DNA from: Prochlorococcus sp. AG-409-A19
Lineage (GTDB): Bacteria; Cyanobacteriota; Cyanobacteriia; PCC-6307; Cyanobiaceae
Direction: 5' to 3'
NCBI GenBank assembly: GCA_003216155.1
Contig: QCJH01000011.1
Coordinates: 1 to 54,579 of the forward strand
Length of the DNA stretch: 54,579 nucleotides
This document shows positions 8,781 through 17,409 of the stretch, in pieces; the first letter of the stretch is position 1; every line of letters starts with the position of its first letter. The position numbers were made by a program, and so were the translations under genes. Under the pieces are notes generated by a model. That model searched no databases. It was not told where the DNA came from and saw nothing but the letters and a program-made list of their open reading frames with translations.

Positions 8781-9313
8781 ACTTGAGGCTTCCACATAGA
8801 TCTTGGTAGGCCATATCTCAAAATATCCATACGCTGACCTCCATTAAATGACTCGTCTCTTAGAGTGCCTTCAAGTTCAAACCCACACTTTTCAAATGCA
8901 CGTATACTTGGCATATTCAGACTATAAATTCCTGCATTAATTTTCTGTATATCTAACTCCTTAAATGCCCAATCTCGTACTAAAGAAATTGCTTCTGTTG
9001 CTAAACCCTTACCCCAACAATTACGATCACCAATGAATAAGCTCATATCAGCCCTACGATGAAAGCTATGTATTGGTCCAAGCTTAATATTCCCTATGTG
9101 TCTACTATCCTCAACAAGACAAATTGCGAACCAAGGACAAGTAGAATCATTACAATGTTTCTGCCAATATGTTCTCAAGGTCTCTAAGCTCTGTGGCTGA
9201 AAACGAGTTTCAATAAAACGGTTTACATCAGGGTCTTTTAACCAGCCTAAATAAGTTGTGTTAATGTCTTCCAGCTCAAGCGCACGAAGCAATAGACGTT
9301 TAGAAAATAACAT
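8777..9313 (-). CDS. GNAT N-acetyltransferase, RimJ/PseH-like
   Basis: The 178-residue GNAT protein opens with RLLLRALELED and carries the acetyl-CoA loop NCWGKGLATEAI followed by SIRAFEKCGFELEGTLRDE, the normal RimJ/RimL-like layout. In pseudaminic/legionaminic pathways a GNAT acetylates the 4-amino group made by the preceding aminotransferase. Direct coupling (ATGA) to the aminotransferase fusion supports that job here. The 134 bases upstream (9314-9447) hold no gene; an imperfect stem around 9395-9412 lacks a T tract. Confidence 0.85.
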   Translation of the reverse strand: MLFSKRLLLRALELEDINTTYLGWLKDPDVNRFIETRFQPQSLETLRTYWQKHCNDSTCPWFAICLVEDSRHIGNIKLGPIHSFHRRADMSLFIGDRNCWGKGLATEAISLVRDWAFKELDIQKINAGIYSLNMPSIRAFEKCGFELEGTLRDESFNGGQRMDILRYGLPRSMWKPQV

Positions 9314-9447
9314 TTGCTAGCCTCTAGAAAATTTACAGGTCATTATCAGAAGAGAGGCATTTGATTATCTCTTATAGTAATTGCTCTTCTAATACTTTTC
9401 TAGTATAGAAAGTGAAGAAAAATAAATTCTTGATTTAGAAAGCATAG

Positions 9448-10350
9448 TTAAGATGGCCAGTTGCGTGGATCAAGAAATTCTGAGTTAGGCAAAGCCCACT
9501 TTGACAATTCTGAGAGGCAAAATGGAGATTTTAGATACCAAGTTCTAAGTAATACTTCTAACTCCTTTAAACTTGTAATTCCAATTACAATAGCCTCTAA
9601 TTCCTTCTGAGATTTGGCGAAACCTAATGCCAATTCTAACAAGCCATATTGAAGTTTTGACGCTCTTAGTTCGAGGTGTTTATGATGTTTTCGACAATTT
9701 TCAGAGATCCAATGAGGCCATTGTTGTTCTGGTGTTACTAACAAACCTTGTAGAAATAAGCTACGAGCATGAATGGAAATTCCTCTTGACTTTAGGAAGC
9801 CTATGGTCCCATCAAGAAGTAAACGTTGATCGTAAAGTGATAAAGGTAATTGAACAATATCTATCAGGTCAGAATGAACACCTTGCAATTCATTAGCTGT
9901 ATAGATTGAAATCCCAATACGTTTCACTAATCCTCTTTCCTTGAGACTAAGCAGCCAATCCTCTAAGAACTGTGAGCCTGTCTTGTGAAGGTCATTAGAA
10001 GAGTGTAATAATAAAGAATCTATAGAATTTACTTTTAAGAATTGAAAGCTTCTAATTAAAGAATTTTCCCATTTTAAAACATCATCGAATGAAAAAGAGT
10101 TTTTTGGTTGTGCAGAGAGTTTAGTAATAATTGAGAAATCATGTTCACAAGGGAGTGAATCTCCCAAGACAGATTCAGACTCACCATAAGACTGAGCTGT
10201 ATCCAAATAATTAATAACAGTAGAAGATTGTGCTACAGATAATATTTGACGCACATTCTCCTTAGAAACCTGACCAGTGGAGTTGGTAATTCCATAAGGA
10301 ATTCCAAACTGAGCGGTACCTAAGGATATAGAAGGTTTAGGGTTTTCCAA
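9448..10350 (-). CDS. Aldo/keto reductase of the nonulosonic-acid block (TTG start)
   Basis: The 300-residue protein carries the AKR tetrad Asp50/Tyr55 (LDTAQSYGESE), Lys77 (ITKLSA) and His116 (LLLHSS), with opening ISLGTAQFGIPYG. It presumably reduces a keto sugar made by the PseB-like enzyme, or a later intermediate. The only possible start is TTG at 10350, directly after the in-frame TAA of the PseB-like gene; no ATG or GTG exists before the conserved N-terminal strand. Translation may depend on re-initiation or occasional readthrough. Confidence 0.82.
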   Translation of the reverse strand: MENPKPSISLGTAQFGIPYGITNSTGQVSKENVRQILSVAQSSTVINYLDTAQSYGESESVLGDSLPCEHDFSIITKLSAQPKNSFSFDDVLKWENSLIRSFQFLKVNSIDSLLLHSSNDLHKTGSQFLEDWLLSLKERGLVKRIGISIYTANELQGVHSDLIDIVQLPLSLYDQRLLLDGTIGFLKSRGISIHARSLFLQGLLVTPEQQWPHWISENCRKHHKHLELRASKLQYGLLELALGFAKSQKELEAIVIGITSLKELEVLLRTWYLKSPFCLSELSKWALPNSEFLDPRNWPS

Positions 10351-11370
10351 TTAAATTACTTTGAATGTAGGGTCTACATGTCGAAGAATTAATCTTCTTA
10401 TTTCTTTCACAGTTAAGAACTCTGGGTTAGTGCCTGAATTATATGCAAAGCCTTCAGATACTAATTGTGCTGAAACTTTATCTATATATAAAGCAGGTGA
10501 TAATCTACCCGCTGAAGGTAAAATCGCATAATACTTACCAAGGTCTACGGTGCTAAATGAATCACTAGCTGTTATCATTTCCTCATGGATTTTCTCTCCT
10601 GGCCTAATTCCAACAATAGGTTTCTTTGCTTCAGGAGCAATTGCCTCCGCAACATCTATGATTCGATAACTAGGTATTTTTGGAACTAATAATTCAGAAC
10701 CTATCGCATTATCGAGAGCCCACAAAACCATATCGACTCCTTCTTGTAAGGAAATATTAAATCTCGTCATTCTTGGATCAGTGATTGGAAGAATGCCAGT
10801 TTTTGCCTTACTAAGAAAATAAGGAATTACAGATCCCCTTGAACCCATTACATTTCCATATCTTACGACAGAAAATCTAAGACTATTCTCTCTGCCTGCA
10901 TATTGATTAGCTGCTATAAATAATTTATCTGAGCACAGTTTTGTAGCCCCATATAAATTTACTGGCGCTGCTGCTTTATCTGTGCTTAATGCAACTACTC
11001 TCTTCACGTCACTATCAAGACATGCTTCAATAAGATTTTGAGCTCCTATAACATTGGTATTTATAAATTCCATTGGATTATATTCTGCTGCAGGTACCTG
11101 CTTAAGCGCAGCTGCATGAATCACAGTATCAATGGTACTTAATGCTCTTCGTAAACGATTTTGATCCCTGACATCACCTAGAAAGAATCTAAGTTGGGGA
11201 AATTGATCTACTGGATATAACTGCTGAAGTTCCCATTGCTTAAGCTCATCTCTGCTGAAAACGACAAGCCTCTTTATTTTTGGATATCGATCAAGGACTG
11301 TACGTATAAAAGCTCGACCAAAACTGCCTGTTCCGCCTGTGATAAGTAACCTGCTGATACTGGAAGACAT
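10351..11370 (-). CDS. pseB: UDP-GlcNAc 4,6-dehydratase (inverting), PseB/FlaA1-like
   Basis: The 339-residue extended SDR has TGGTGSFG (residues 11-18), STDKAAAPVNLYGATK (Thr130, Asp131, Lys132, Tyr140 and Lys144) and RYGNVMGSRGSVIP. These match PseB/FlaA1, which converts UDP-GlcNAc to a 4-keto-6-deoxy-L-arabino sugar, the first step to pseudaminic acid. ATG start. Its stop abuts the aldo/keto reductase in the same frame. A TATAAT lies about 40 bases upstream of the start, so it may begin its own transcript. The symbol is by family; the in vivo product is not shown. Confidence 0.85.
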   Translation of the reverse strand: MSSSISRLLITGGTGSFGRAFIRTVLDRYPKIKRLVVFSRDELKQWELQQLYPVDQFPQLRFFLGDVRDQNRLRRALSTIDTVIHAAALKQVPAAEYNPMEFINTNVIGAQNLIEACLDSDVKRVVALSTDKAAAPVNLYGATKLCSDKLFIAANQYAGRENSLRFSVVRYGNVMGSRGSVIPYFLSKAKTGILPITDPRMTRFNISLQEGVDMVLWALDNAIGSELLVPKIPSYRIIDVAEAIAPEAKKPIVGIRPGEKIHEEMITASDSFSTVDLGKYYAILPSAGRLSPALYIDKVSAQLVSEGFAYNSGTNPEFLTVKEIRRLILRHVDPTFKVI

Positions 11371-11409
11371 GATAAAGGGGACTTAGAAAGTGGATCTAAG
11401 TATTTTCTT

Positions 11410-11415
11410 ATTATA
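11410..11415 (-). promoter_or_regulatory. Candidate -10 box upstream of the PseB-like gene
   Basis: A perfect TATAAT on the - strand lies about 40 bases before the ATG at 11370. No TTGACA-like -35 is seen at 16-18 bases, which is common in cyanobacteria. In AT-rich DNA such a box can arise by chance, so this is a candidate only. Confidence 0.35.
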
Positions 11416-11441
11416 TGACGTTATTACAGAATACGCTGAAT

Positions 11442-11458
11442 GTCTCTTTAGAAGAGAC
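11442..11458 (-). other. Small perfect stem-loop in the gap before the PseB-like gene
   Basis: GTCTCTT and AAGAGAC form a 7-bp stem around a 3-base loop, about 80 bases after the stop of the upstream oxygenase gene. No T run follows in either direction, so it is not a clear intrinsic terminator. It may mark a transcript end or processing site between the oxygenase gene and the PseB-like gene. Confidence 0.35.
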
Positions 11459-11536
11459 TTAAAGGATAAGATTAAGTTGTCAGTTGAGCTAATGAAAGAA
11501 TAAATTAAATTCACAATGAAATTAATATTTCAGGCT

Positions 11537-12487
11537 CTATGGATAAATTTTGTTCAAGGAATTAATAAATAATTGCTGTGAGTCTACAACCGGATTGCCA
11601 CAGGAAGATTCTACAAATTGTAATTGAAGCATTAATCTTACATGTCCGCTTTGAACAGGAGTGCCTCTATGTAAGCAATGTGTGTCGCCAAATATAATGG
11701 TTCCCTTAGACCCTAAAATATAATTAGGAACCAAACCATGATCAATTAGAGATAGATTGTCAATTCTGCCATCTTTTTGAAGAGACTTTGGAATAAAACG
11801 TCGATAAGGTGCATGAGTAGAGGGTACATATACATGAGGACCACAAGTTCTATCAACATCAGACAAATATATAAAGATCTTTAGGAATTTGTTATGGTCG
11901 CAATCAAAATGGAAAAGCATTGCATCTGTGGATTTATCCTGAATGGATATTTCTTTATATTCGGTCTTAGAGAGTGCAATACCATTCACAATAGCTTGTG
12001 GACCAAGATAGGATCTTGCCATGTCCCAAATCATCGGGTCTTTTAATAGGTATTGAACTAAAGGTATATTAGATAAGTTCTTAAGATCAGTAATGAGAGT
12101 TCTTTGGCCTCCTAAAGTATTTTTTTCATCTGACAAGATACGATCAATAAATTCTATAGAATTATTTATTTCATCGACAATTAATCCTTGAGGCGGGGAA
12201 ATAGCATAACCTGTTTGTTCTAGAGAATTAATAAGGCTAGAAAATTGGAAGCTGCTACTATTTGATAATTGATTAATGGATAGGCAAGAAATATATTTGC
12301 CAACAAGTTCAGAAATATATAATGAACTTATACCTTCAGTAGCAACGAAGAGATTACGTAATAGAAGATAGTCAGAAAGTTCAAACTTATTTTTTAACTG
12401 CCCTTCATCAAAGCTTTTCTTGATTAGTGTGAAAAGATAATCTAATGGCCGTTTGAATTCAGAGTTCAAAAGTTTAGTTAGAGACAT
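11537..12487 (-). CDS. PhyH-type 2-oxoglutarate/Fe(II) dioxygenase
   Basis: The 316-residue protein shows the iron triad His193-Phe-Asp195 and His273 (CLHRG), with Arg284 suited to 2-oxoglutarate. Between them lies FLKIFIYLSDVDRTCGPH followed by VPSTHAPY, the phytanoyl-CoA-dioxygenase-like core. It shares the pattern HFDxDxxxFLKxxIYLSDVDxxxGPH and a similar length with the protein at 21033-22064, so they are paralogues. It probably hydroxylates a sugar or lipid carrier of the surface polysaccharide; the substrate is unknown. ATG start, 16 bases after the upstream gene. Confidence 0.82.
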   Translation of the reverse strand: MSLTKLLNSEFKRPLDYLFTLIKKSFDEGQLKNKFELSDYLLLRNLFVATEGISSLYISELVGKYISCLSINQLSNSSSFQFSSLINSLEQTGYAISPPQGLIVDEINNSIEFIDRILSDEKNTLGGQRTLITDLKNLSNIPLVQYLLKDPMIWDMARSYLGPQAIVNGIALSKTEYKEISIQDKSTDAMLFHFDCDHNKFLKIFIYLSDVDRTCGPHVYVPSTHAPYRRFIPKSLQKDGRIDNLSLIDHGLVPNYILGSKGTIIFGDTHCLHRGTPVQSGHVRLMLQLQFVESSCGNPVVDSQQLFINSLNKIYP

Positions 12488-12503
12488 GATGTTTTTATTT
12501 ATA

Positions 12504-14081
12504 TCAAAAAACAGGTGACAAACCTTTTAGATAGAGATGCGAACTATGACTTTTGTTACTGAGATAGTCTACCAGAATCATCAAGTTGTCTGATTCTAGA
12601 TTAAGTTTTAATCCTTTATGGGGCAAAGCATTAATCTGAGGATGGTCAATATTAACTATGCTCACTAATTCAGTAGTAAATGAACTAGCAAGGTAATAAC
12701 AATATAAATAAGGCTTCATTTTCCTGGCTCTATGTTCAATATGATTCTGATTTAACAATTGCAAAGTATCTAAAACTGAAAGCCTTTCTTTGAATAATAA
12801 ATCTGCGGAATCAGTAATACTTGGAAAAGAATTTAAGCCTGGAGAAACTACAGGAATTTGCCAATATCTAAAATCTAAAGCCAACGAAGAGTGTGGGACG
12901 ATAGACAAAGGTACTCTATCTGTTAAAAGACTCCAGTGGATATCTGCCTGTGGGGGTATTATTATTAGATTTGGATGATTATTCGTTAGTTGATTGACCT
13001 GGGCTAAATAGTCTGTTGCTTCTACAGGACAGCCAATCTTACCTAAATTTGGATGATGACGAACTATAAGGCTATACCCTTGCTTTTGCAGAGCAGAAGC
13101 ATATTTAGAGATCTCCCTAGTAGCATTAATGTAATCCTCCGTAGGTAGAAAAAATGTAGATTCATCAAGACTTGAAGTGAAAAGTGCTACAGAGTTTGAG
13201 AAATCTACGTTTTCTGGAAAAACAAAAGAATCGACTCCTTTAAAATCATTAGTATTTTGCTGGCCACCCTTTCTTCTTCTCAACATAAATGATTCTATTT
13301 CATCGGACATAGATTCATCGAGTATTAACGAACTGGCATTATGTCTGATAGAATTATCAAAGCTAAGAATATCCATTGGTTTACAGTTAATGGAGATTCT
13401 AAAAGAACCAGATAAATGACCCCTCTCGTGAACTAAAGTATTATATGCATATCTAGAAATAGAAGAATAAAAACCACTATATATGCAAAACCTACCATTG
13501 TATAAAGAACATACAATTTTATCTTCATATCCAAGAAGTTCTATCAAATTTTCCGCAAAACATTCTCCATAGGTGAACGTATAACAATAGGACTCAAGTA
13601 ATTTATGGAGATATAATGCGTCTTCAACTGATAGAAGTTCCTTTATAGATGAAACACGAAAGCGAGTAAAAATTGGGCTAAGAAGTTCTAATTGCTTAAT
13701 AGGTAATAAAGAGTTGGATGATAAGATGGAAAAGTTTCGAATAATCTCACTATAAAGTCTTTTAGATCTAGTGATGACTTGTCTCTCATCTACATGGTCA
13801 CGACTGTTAAAGATACGTGCAGTTGGGAAAAAATTTCTAATGAATTTTTCATTGTTATTAGTGCAGCCTTCGGAATACTTTCTTATCGCTTCATTGTCAA
13901 GAAAATCCTGGCCAAACATAACCTCACTGGCTTCCTTCATGTTTAGCGTTTGATTACAGATTGCAAAAATCGGATTTGATTTATATTTAGACAAAAAAGA
14001 GGATGCAAGTGCAATGTCAAACTGATTATGAACTGGCCAAGGATATGCTATAAATGAAAGGAGTATTGTTTTATGTGTCAT
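12504..14081 (-). CDS. Capsule-type glycosyltransferase-like protein, function unknown
   Basis: The 525-residue cytoplasmic protein is not recognised with certainty. The middle reads LVHERGHLSGSFR, then VALFTSSLDE, a linker, SLIVRHHPNL and PHSSLALDFRYWQIPVVSPG. Taken together this resembles the layout of capsule-synthesis and polysialyl/Kdo-type GT-B transferases, where His-Pro and a late Ser-rich loop bind the CMP-sugar donor. A CMP-nonulosonate transferase would fit the neighbourhood, but that is inference. ATG start; a 16-base gap precedes the PhyH-type gene. Confidence 0.5.
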   Translation of the reverse strand: MTHKTILLSFIAYPWPVHNQFDIALASSFLSKYKSNPIFAICNQTLNMKEASEVMFGQDFLDNEAIRKYSEGCTNNNEKFIRNFFPTARIFNSRDHVDERQVITRSKRLYSEIIRNFSILSSNSLLPIKQLELLSPIFTRFRVSSIKELLSVEDALYLHKLLESYCYTFTYGECFAENLIELLGYEDKIVCSLYNGRFCIYSGFYSSISRYAYNTLVHERGHLSGSFRISINCKPMDILSFDNSIRHNASSLILDESMSDEIESFMLRRRKGGQQNTNDFKGVDSFVFPENVDFSNSVALFTSSLDESTFFLPTEDYINATREISKYASALQKQGYSLIVRHHPNLGKIGCPVEATDYLAQVNQLTNNHPNLIIIPPQADIHWSLLTDRVPLSIVPHSSLALDFRYWQIPVVSPGLNSFPSITDSADLLFKERLSVLDTLQLLNQNHIEHRARKMKPYLYCYYLASSFTTELVSIVNIDHPQINALPHKGLKLNLESDNLMILVDYLSNKSHSSHLYLKGLSPVF

Positions 14082-14158
14082 TTATCCAAAGGTAAAAAAA
14101 GTCATTTATATATATTAACATAGCAAAATAATTGGAATTAAGATTTGCAAGGATTATA

Positions 14159-14815
14159 TCAATCAAGCTTGGTCAACTTAATATATTCAGTATTTAAATC
14201 AATGGTTTTAGTTGAATTATATCTATGCATTCTATACATATACAAAGGTAAGGGCAGATTGACCATCTTATGTTTCTTTTTAACAAGCCTTCTCATTAGG
14301 TCAACTTCTTCAAAAAGTCTGAAGCCTTCATTAAACAATCCTATTTCATATAATGCAAATTTCTTTATAAGCATTCCACAAGCTATAGGATCTGAAACTG
14401 CTGAAATACGTTGAGATTGTTCTTCGTTATTATTAACAAAAACATAGTCACAAAAGACTCCACTCGCAGAAGGCAACAATATTAAACTCTGTAATAAAAT
14501 AAATAGTGCATTTTCTTGTATATAATCATCAGAGTCAAGGAAAAAAATAAACATACCCTTCGAGTCTAAAACCCCAGTATTTCTTGAAGCTGCAACACCC
14601 CTGTTCTCACTATGTTTGATAATTCTTACCCTAGATTCATCCTTGAAAACATGAGAACAAATATCATGGGTTCGATCATTTGAGCAATCATCAACTATGA
14701 TTAATTCTATATCCATAAAGCCAAGAGGATATTTCTGTTCCAAGACAGAATAAACAGATCTCTCTATATAATTCTGCGAATTGTAGGTAGGAATGATGAC
14801 TGAAACCCTATGCAT
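14159..14815 (-). CDS. GT2 glycosyltransferase, copy 1 (DxD intact)
   Basis: The 218-residue GT-A family 2 domain begins VSVIIPTYNSQNYIERS, continues IIVDDCSNDRTHDI and has the donor/metal motif LDSDDYI with Asp94 and Asp96. It is shorter than typical GT2 proteins (around 250-300) and lacks a C-terminal extension or membrane segment. It is a clear paralogue of the gene at 15558-16226, with near-gap-free alignment and shared blocks such as ILLQSLILLPS. It likely adds a sugar to the surface glycan. Confidence 0.85.
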   Translation of the reverse strand: MHRVSVIIPTYNSQNYIERSVYSVLEQKYPLGFMDIELIIVDDCSNDRTHDICSHVFKDESRVRIIKHSENRGVAASRNTGVLDSKGMFIFFLDSDDYIQENALFILLQSLILLPSASGVFCDYVFVNNNEEQSQRISAVSDPIACGMLIKKFALYEIGLFNEGFRLFEEVDLMRRLVKKKHKMVNLPLPLYMYRMHRYNSTKTIDLNTEYIKLTKLD

Positions 14816-14914
14816 ATAAAAAAGTCCAAGTTTTTATGAAGATATTTGGAAGCGAATGAACTACAACTAGTATAAGGTATTCTAAAAGGTATAGAGCTAA
14901 TTGATTGCTAGCGT

Positions 14915-15510
14915 ATGAATTTTGGTAAAAGTTTGATTATTGGATGGACAGGAACGGTAAGTCAAGCATATATGAGAAGTTTGAAGAAATATTCCTCTGA
15001 AATTATAGGCATTTCCAGGAAAAGTTCAGATATTAATATTGATATTGATCTTATGAATCAGGATGTAACTAAAGTAATCAGGGAAGTAAAACCTAATCTA
15101 ATTATAAAGTGTGCCGGTTTAGTTTCACCTAAAGAATGTGAAGAGAATAGCCTTAAGGCTGAAAAGATAAATGCAAAATTAGTCCAAGATCTTGCTCTAT
15201 GCTGTGAAGAGAATCAATGCAAGCTCTTACATGTCAACGGACCATTTTTACGATGGTGACGGGTACAAATTGCATGGGGAAAATGAAGAACTAAAATTAA
15301 TCAATGAATATACCAAATCAAAAAGAAAGCGTGAAATATATTGCCTAGAGAATAAAGAAGCCTAGATTATACGTATAAATATAACTGGTTATAGAGGGAA
15401 AATAAGTAGGCCAACATTTTTCGAATGGCTGTTAGAACTCTTATATTCCTCAGCTCTAGGATGAATTTTTCTTCTATAGCAGCTTAGCTAGTTCTTGGGA
15501 AGGTTTGCAT
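14915..15510 (+). pseudogene. Decayed RmlD-like NDP-sugar reductase
   Basis: An ATG at 14915 opens a 114-residue piece (FGKSLIIGWTGTVSQAY, then NLIIKCAGLVSPKECEE) with the look of a sugar-nucleotide reductase N-terminus. It ends at TGA 15257-15259. The family's STDYVFDG-like block is still present, but in another frame from 15234 (STDHFYDGDGYKLHG). That frame runs to an internal TAG at 15363-15365, continues as IIRINITGYRG and FFEWLLELL, then stops at TGA 15462. A third frame from 15460 reads EFFFYSSLASS. At least two frame changes and one nonsense codon show decay, so a working RmlD-like enzyme was lost here. The rest, to 15557, holds nothing I recognise. Confidence 0.82.
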
Positions 15511-15557
15511 TAACTGAGTGCGTAGAAGGTAAGCATAAGATCAAAGTCAAAATAGTT

Positions 15558-16226
15558 CTAGGTACTATCTTCAACCTTATCAGTATTGACAAGTTTAATG
15601 TAATCTGTATTTAAATCTAAGTTTTTTATAACATCATTCTTATGTACAGCATATAGTGGCAAAGGAATATTGATTAATTCATGTCCGAACTTTTGAAATC
15701 GATGAATAAAATCCTCATCTTCAAATAATTTAAACCCCTCATTCACAAGTCCAATTTCGTATAAAGCAAGCTTTTTTAAAAGCATCCCACCAGTAAAAGG
15801 TGTTTTTAACGCAGAAATCTTTTGCGATCTTTCCTCCTTATTATTAACATAAACATAATCAGAGTACACACCACTAACAGACGGTAGAAGAATCAAGCTT
15901 TGAAGTAAAATAAAAATTGCACTCTGATGAATATAATCTTCAGGTTCTAAAAAGAATAGGAACCTTCCTCGAGATTCCTGGACTCCTCTATTGCGTGATG
16001 CTGCTGTGCCTTTATGTTCTTGATGTCTAATTATAGAGACCCTAGATTCATCTCTAAATGCATGTGTGCAAATTTCATGAGTTTTATCATTTGAATGATC
16101 ATCTATAATTACAACATCTAAATCTAAAAAACCACTAGGAAATTTTTGCTCTAAAGCAGAATAAACGGATCTTTCAATATAATTTTGTGCATTATATGTA
16201 GAGATAACTACAGAAACTCTATGCAT
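15558..16226 (-). CDS. GT2-like glycosyltransferase, copy 2 with degenerate DxD
   Basis: The 222-residue paralogue of the 14159-14815 protein begins VSVVISTYNAQNYIERS, with the same spacing throughout. Where copy 1 has Asp94-Ser-Asp96-Asp, this copy has Glu94-Pro-Glu96-Asp, so both Asp residues of the DxD motif are lost; the HSNDKTH region is kept. The frame is intact. It may be inactive, have a new donor or metal use, or serve as a partner of copy 1. It starts one base after the CMP-sugar synthetase stop and is the last gene of the neuB-led - strand operon. Confidence 0.82.
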   Translation of the reverse strand: MHRVSVVISTYNAQNYIERSVYSALEQKFPSGFLDLDVVIIDDHSNDKTHEICTHAFRDESRVSIIRHQEHKGTAASRNRGVQESRGRFLFFLEPEDYIHQSAIFILLQSLILLPSVSGVYSDYVYVNNKEERSQKISALKTPFTGGMLLKKLALYEIGLVNEGFKLFEDEDFIHRFQKFGHELINIPLPLYAVHKNDVIKNLDLNTDYIKLVNTDKVEDST

Positions 16227-16227
16227 A

Positions 16228-16821
16228 CTATTTACCTATGGATTTTCTTCTTGCATTCTCTTGATCTATAGACTGCTGAAAGTCTTCTAAAGTATGAATG
16301 TCAATTGAATCATCTATAACAAAATGATCTGGCTTGTGAATGTATGGATCACCATAGTTTAATAACCTACTAGGAGAGAAGCCCCATATAGATCCATTAT
16401 TTCTTCTAGTCTCGTAAATTGTTAATAATTCATCTACATTACAATATAGCATAATATTTATGCACGATCGTAATGTTGACATTTTTATGGATGGAGAATT
16501 TGCCTGAATATTTAAAATATAATAGTCTTGCAAGCTCATATCCTTAACAATTTGCTGAAATATTGGGACACTAGGTATATCATCACCTTGCAAATTTATT
16601 GGCCTATTGTGAATCCTTATTTGAGGATATTTAGATTTAGCATTCTCTAATATAGAAGTATCATTACTATCTAGAATAATAGGTAGATTCATTCGAAAGC
16701 ATTTCTCTAAAGTATACATATACATGGGCTGTTTATTAAATTCCAAAGTATTTTTGCCTGGCAGTCTGTTACTAGTTGACTTGGCAATCATCAATAATGC
16801 TAACTTCCTCTTATGCTTCAT
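16228..16821 (-). CDS. CMP-nonulosonate (NeuA-like) cytidylyltransferase
   Basis: The 197-residue protein has the CTP-binding loop LLMIAKSTSNRLPGKNTLEF, the ILNIQANSPS strand and a C-terminal VIDDSIDIHTLEDF, the pattern of acylneuraminate cytidylyltransferases. These activate sialic-acid-like sugars as CMP derivatives. It is a little short for the family (about 220-230). The usual IDID of the C-terminal metal site reads IDIH here, a possible ligand change. It lies in a tight - strand run from the NeuB-like gene, with gaps of 1-2 bases either side. Confidence 0.85.
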   Translation of the reverse strand: MKHKRKLALLMIAKSTSNRLPGKNTLEFNKQPMYMYTLEKCFRMNLPIILDSNDTSILENAKSKYPQIRIHNRPINLQGDDIPSVPIFQQIVKDMSLQDYYILNIQANSPSIKMSTLRSCINIMLYCNVDELLTIYETRRNNGSIWGFSPSRLLNYGDPYIHKPDHFVIDDSIDIHTLEDFQQSIDQENARRKSIGK

Positions 16822-16823
16822 AA

Positions 16824-17387
16824 TTAATTTTCAACGATTGCAATAAGATTGGAAATATGAGAATGAGGCAAAGAATATACATGACTAGTTAGGTTCTTAT
16901 CATTTGTAGCTTTGATTATTAAGTCTTTAAAGTTAATTCTGTCATAATATCTTAAATGAGGTGTACCAGGATTTTTTTCATCAACATTCCCACTTGGCAC
17001 AATTATTATTGCTCTTTTATTAAATACTCGGATTATTTCCTGCACTGCTTTTAGATCATCTTCTAAATGTTCAATTACATGTGAAGACAAAACAGTATCA
17101 TAGCTATTATCTTTGAAAGGAAGATTAACTGCCGATCCAATTTCTACGTTCAATCCTCGGGATTGCCATATTTCAGAAGCATTATTTGTATTATCTAGCC
17201 CTTGGACTTCAATCCATGGTTTAGCAGCTTTGATGAGAGCTAATGCCATGCCAGTTCCACAACCTACATCTAATAAGGAATTACCTGAAATATTACCCAA
17301 GATATGGTGCAATAAACACCATGCATGATCATAGAAATACCAACCTTCTTCTAATTCGACCAATTGCTGTTTAGTATAAATTGTCAT
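16824..17387 (-). CDS. SAM-dependent methyltransferase (type 11)
   Basis: The 187-residue class-I methyltransferase shows motif I LLDVGCGTGMALALI, acidic strand VQGLDNT and LPFKDNSYDTVLSSHVIEHLEDD. It transfers a methyl group from S-adenosylmethionine. It sits between the NeuB-like and NeuA-like genes (gaps of 22 and 2 bases), so O- or N-methylation of the nonulosonic acid or its precursor is a fair guess. The acceptor cannot be read from sequence. Confidence 0.85.
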   Translation of the reverse strand: MTIYTKQQLVELEEGWYFYDHAWCLLHHILGNISGNSLLDVGCGTGMALALIKAAKPWIEVQGLDNTNNASEIWQSRGLNVEIGSAVNLPFKDNSYDTVLSSHVIEHLEDDLKAVQEIIRVFNKRAIIIVPSGNVDEKNPGTPHLRYYDRINFKDLIIKATNDKNLTSHVYSLPHSHISNLIAIVEN

Positions 17388-17409
17388 ACTTGCAAAATAG
17401 AATCAAGAG

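Noticed and set aside
9395..9412. Terminator after the - strand aldo/keto reductase promoter region
   Set aside because: The imperfect CTTTTCTA/TAGAAAG stem is weak and has no following T run in the direction of transcription.
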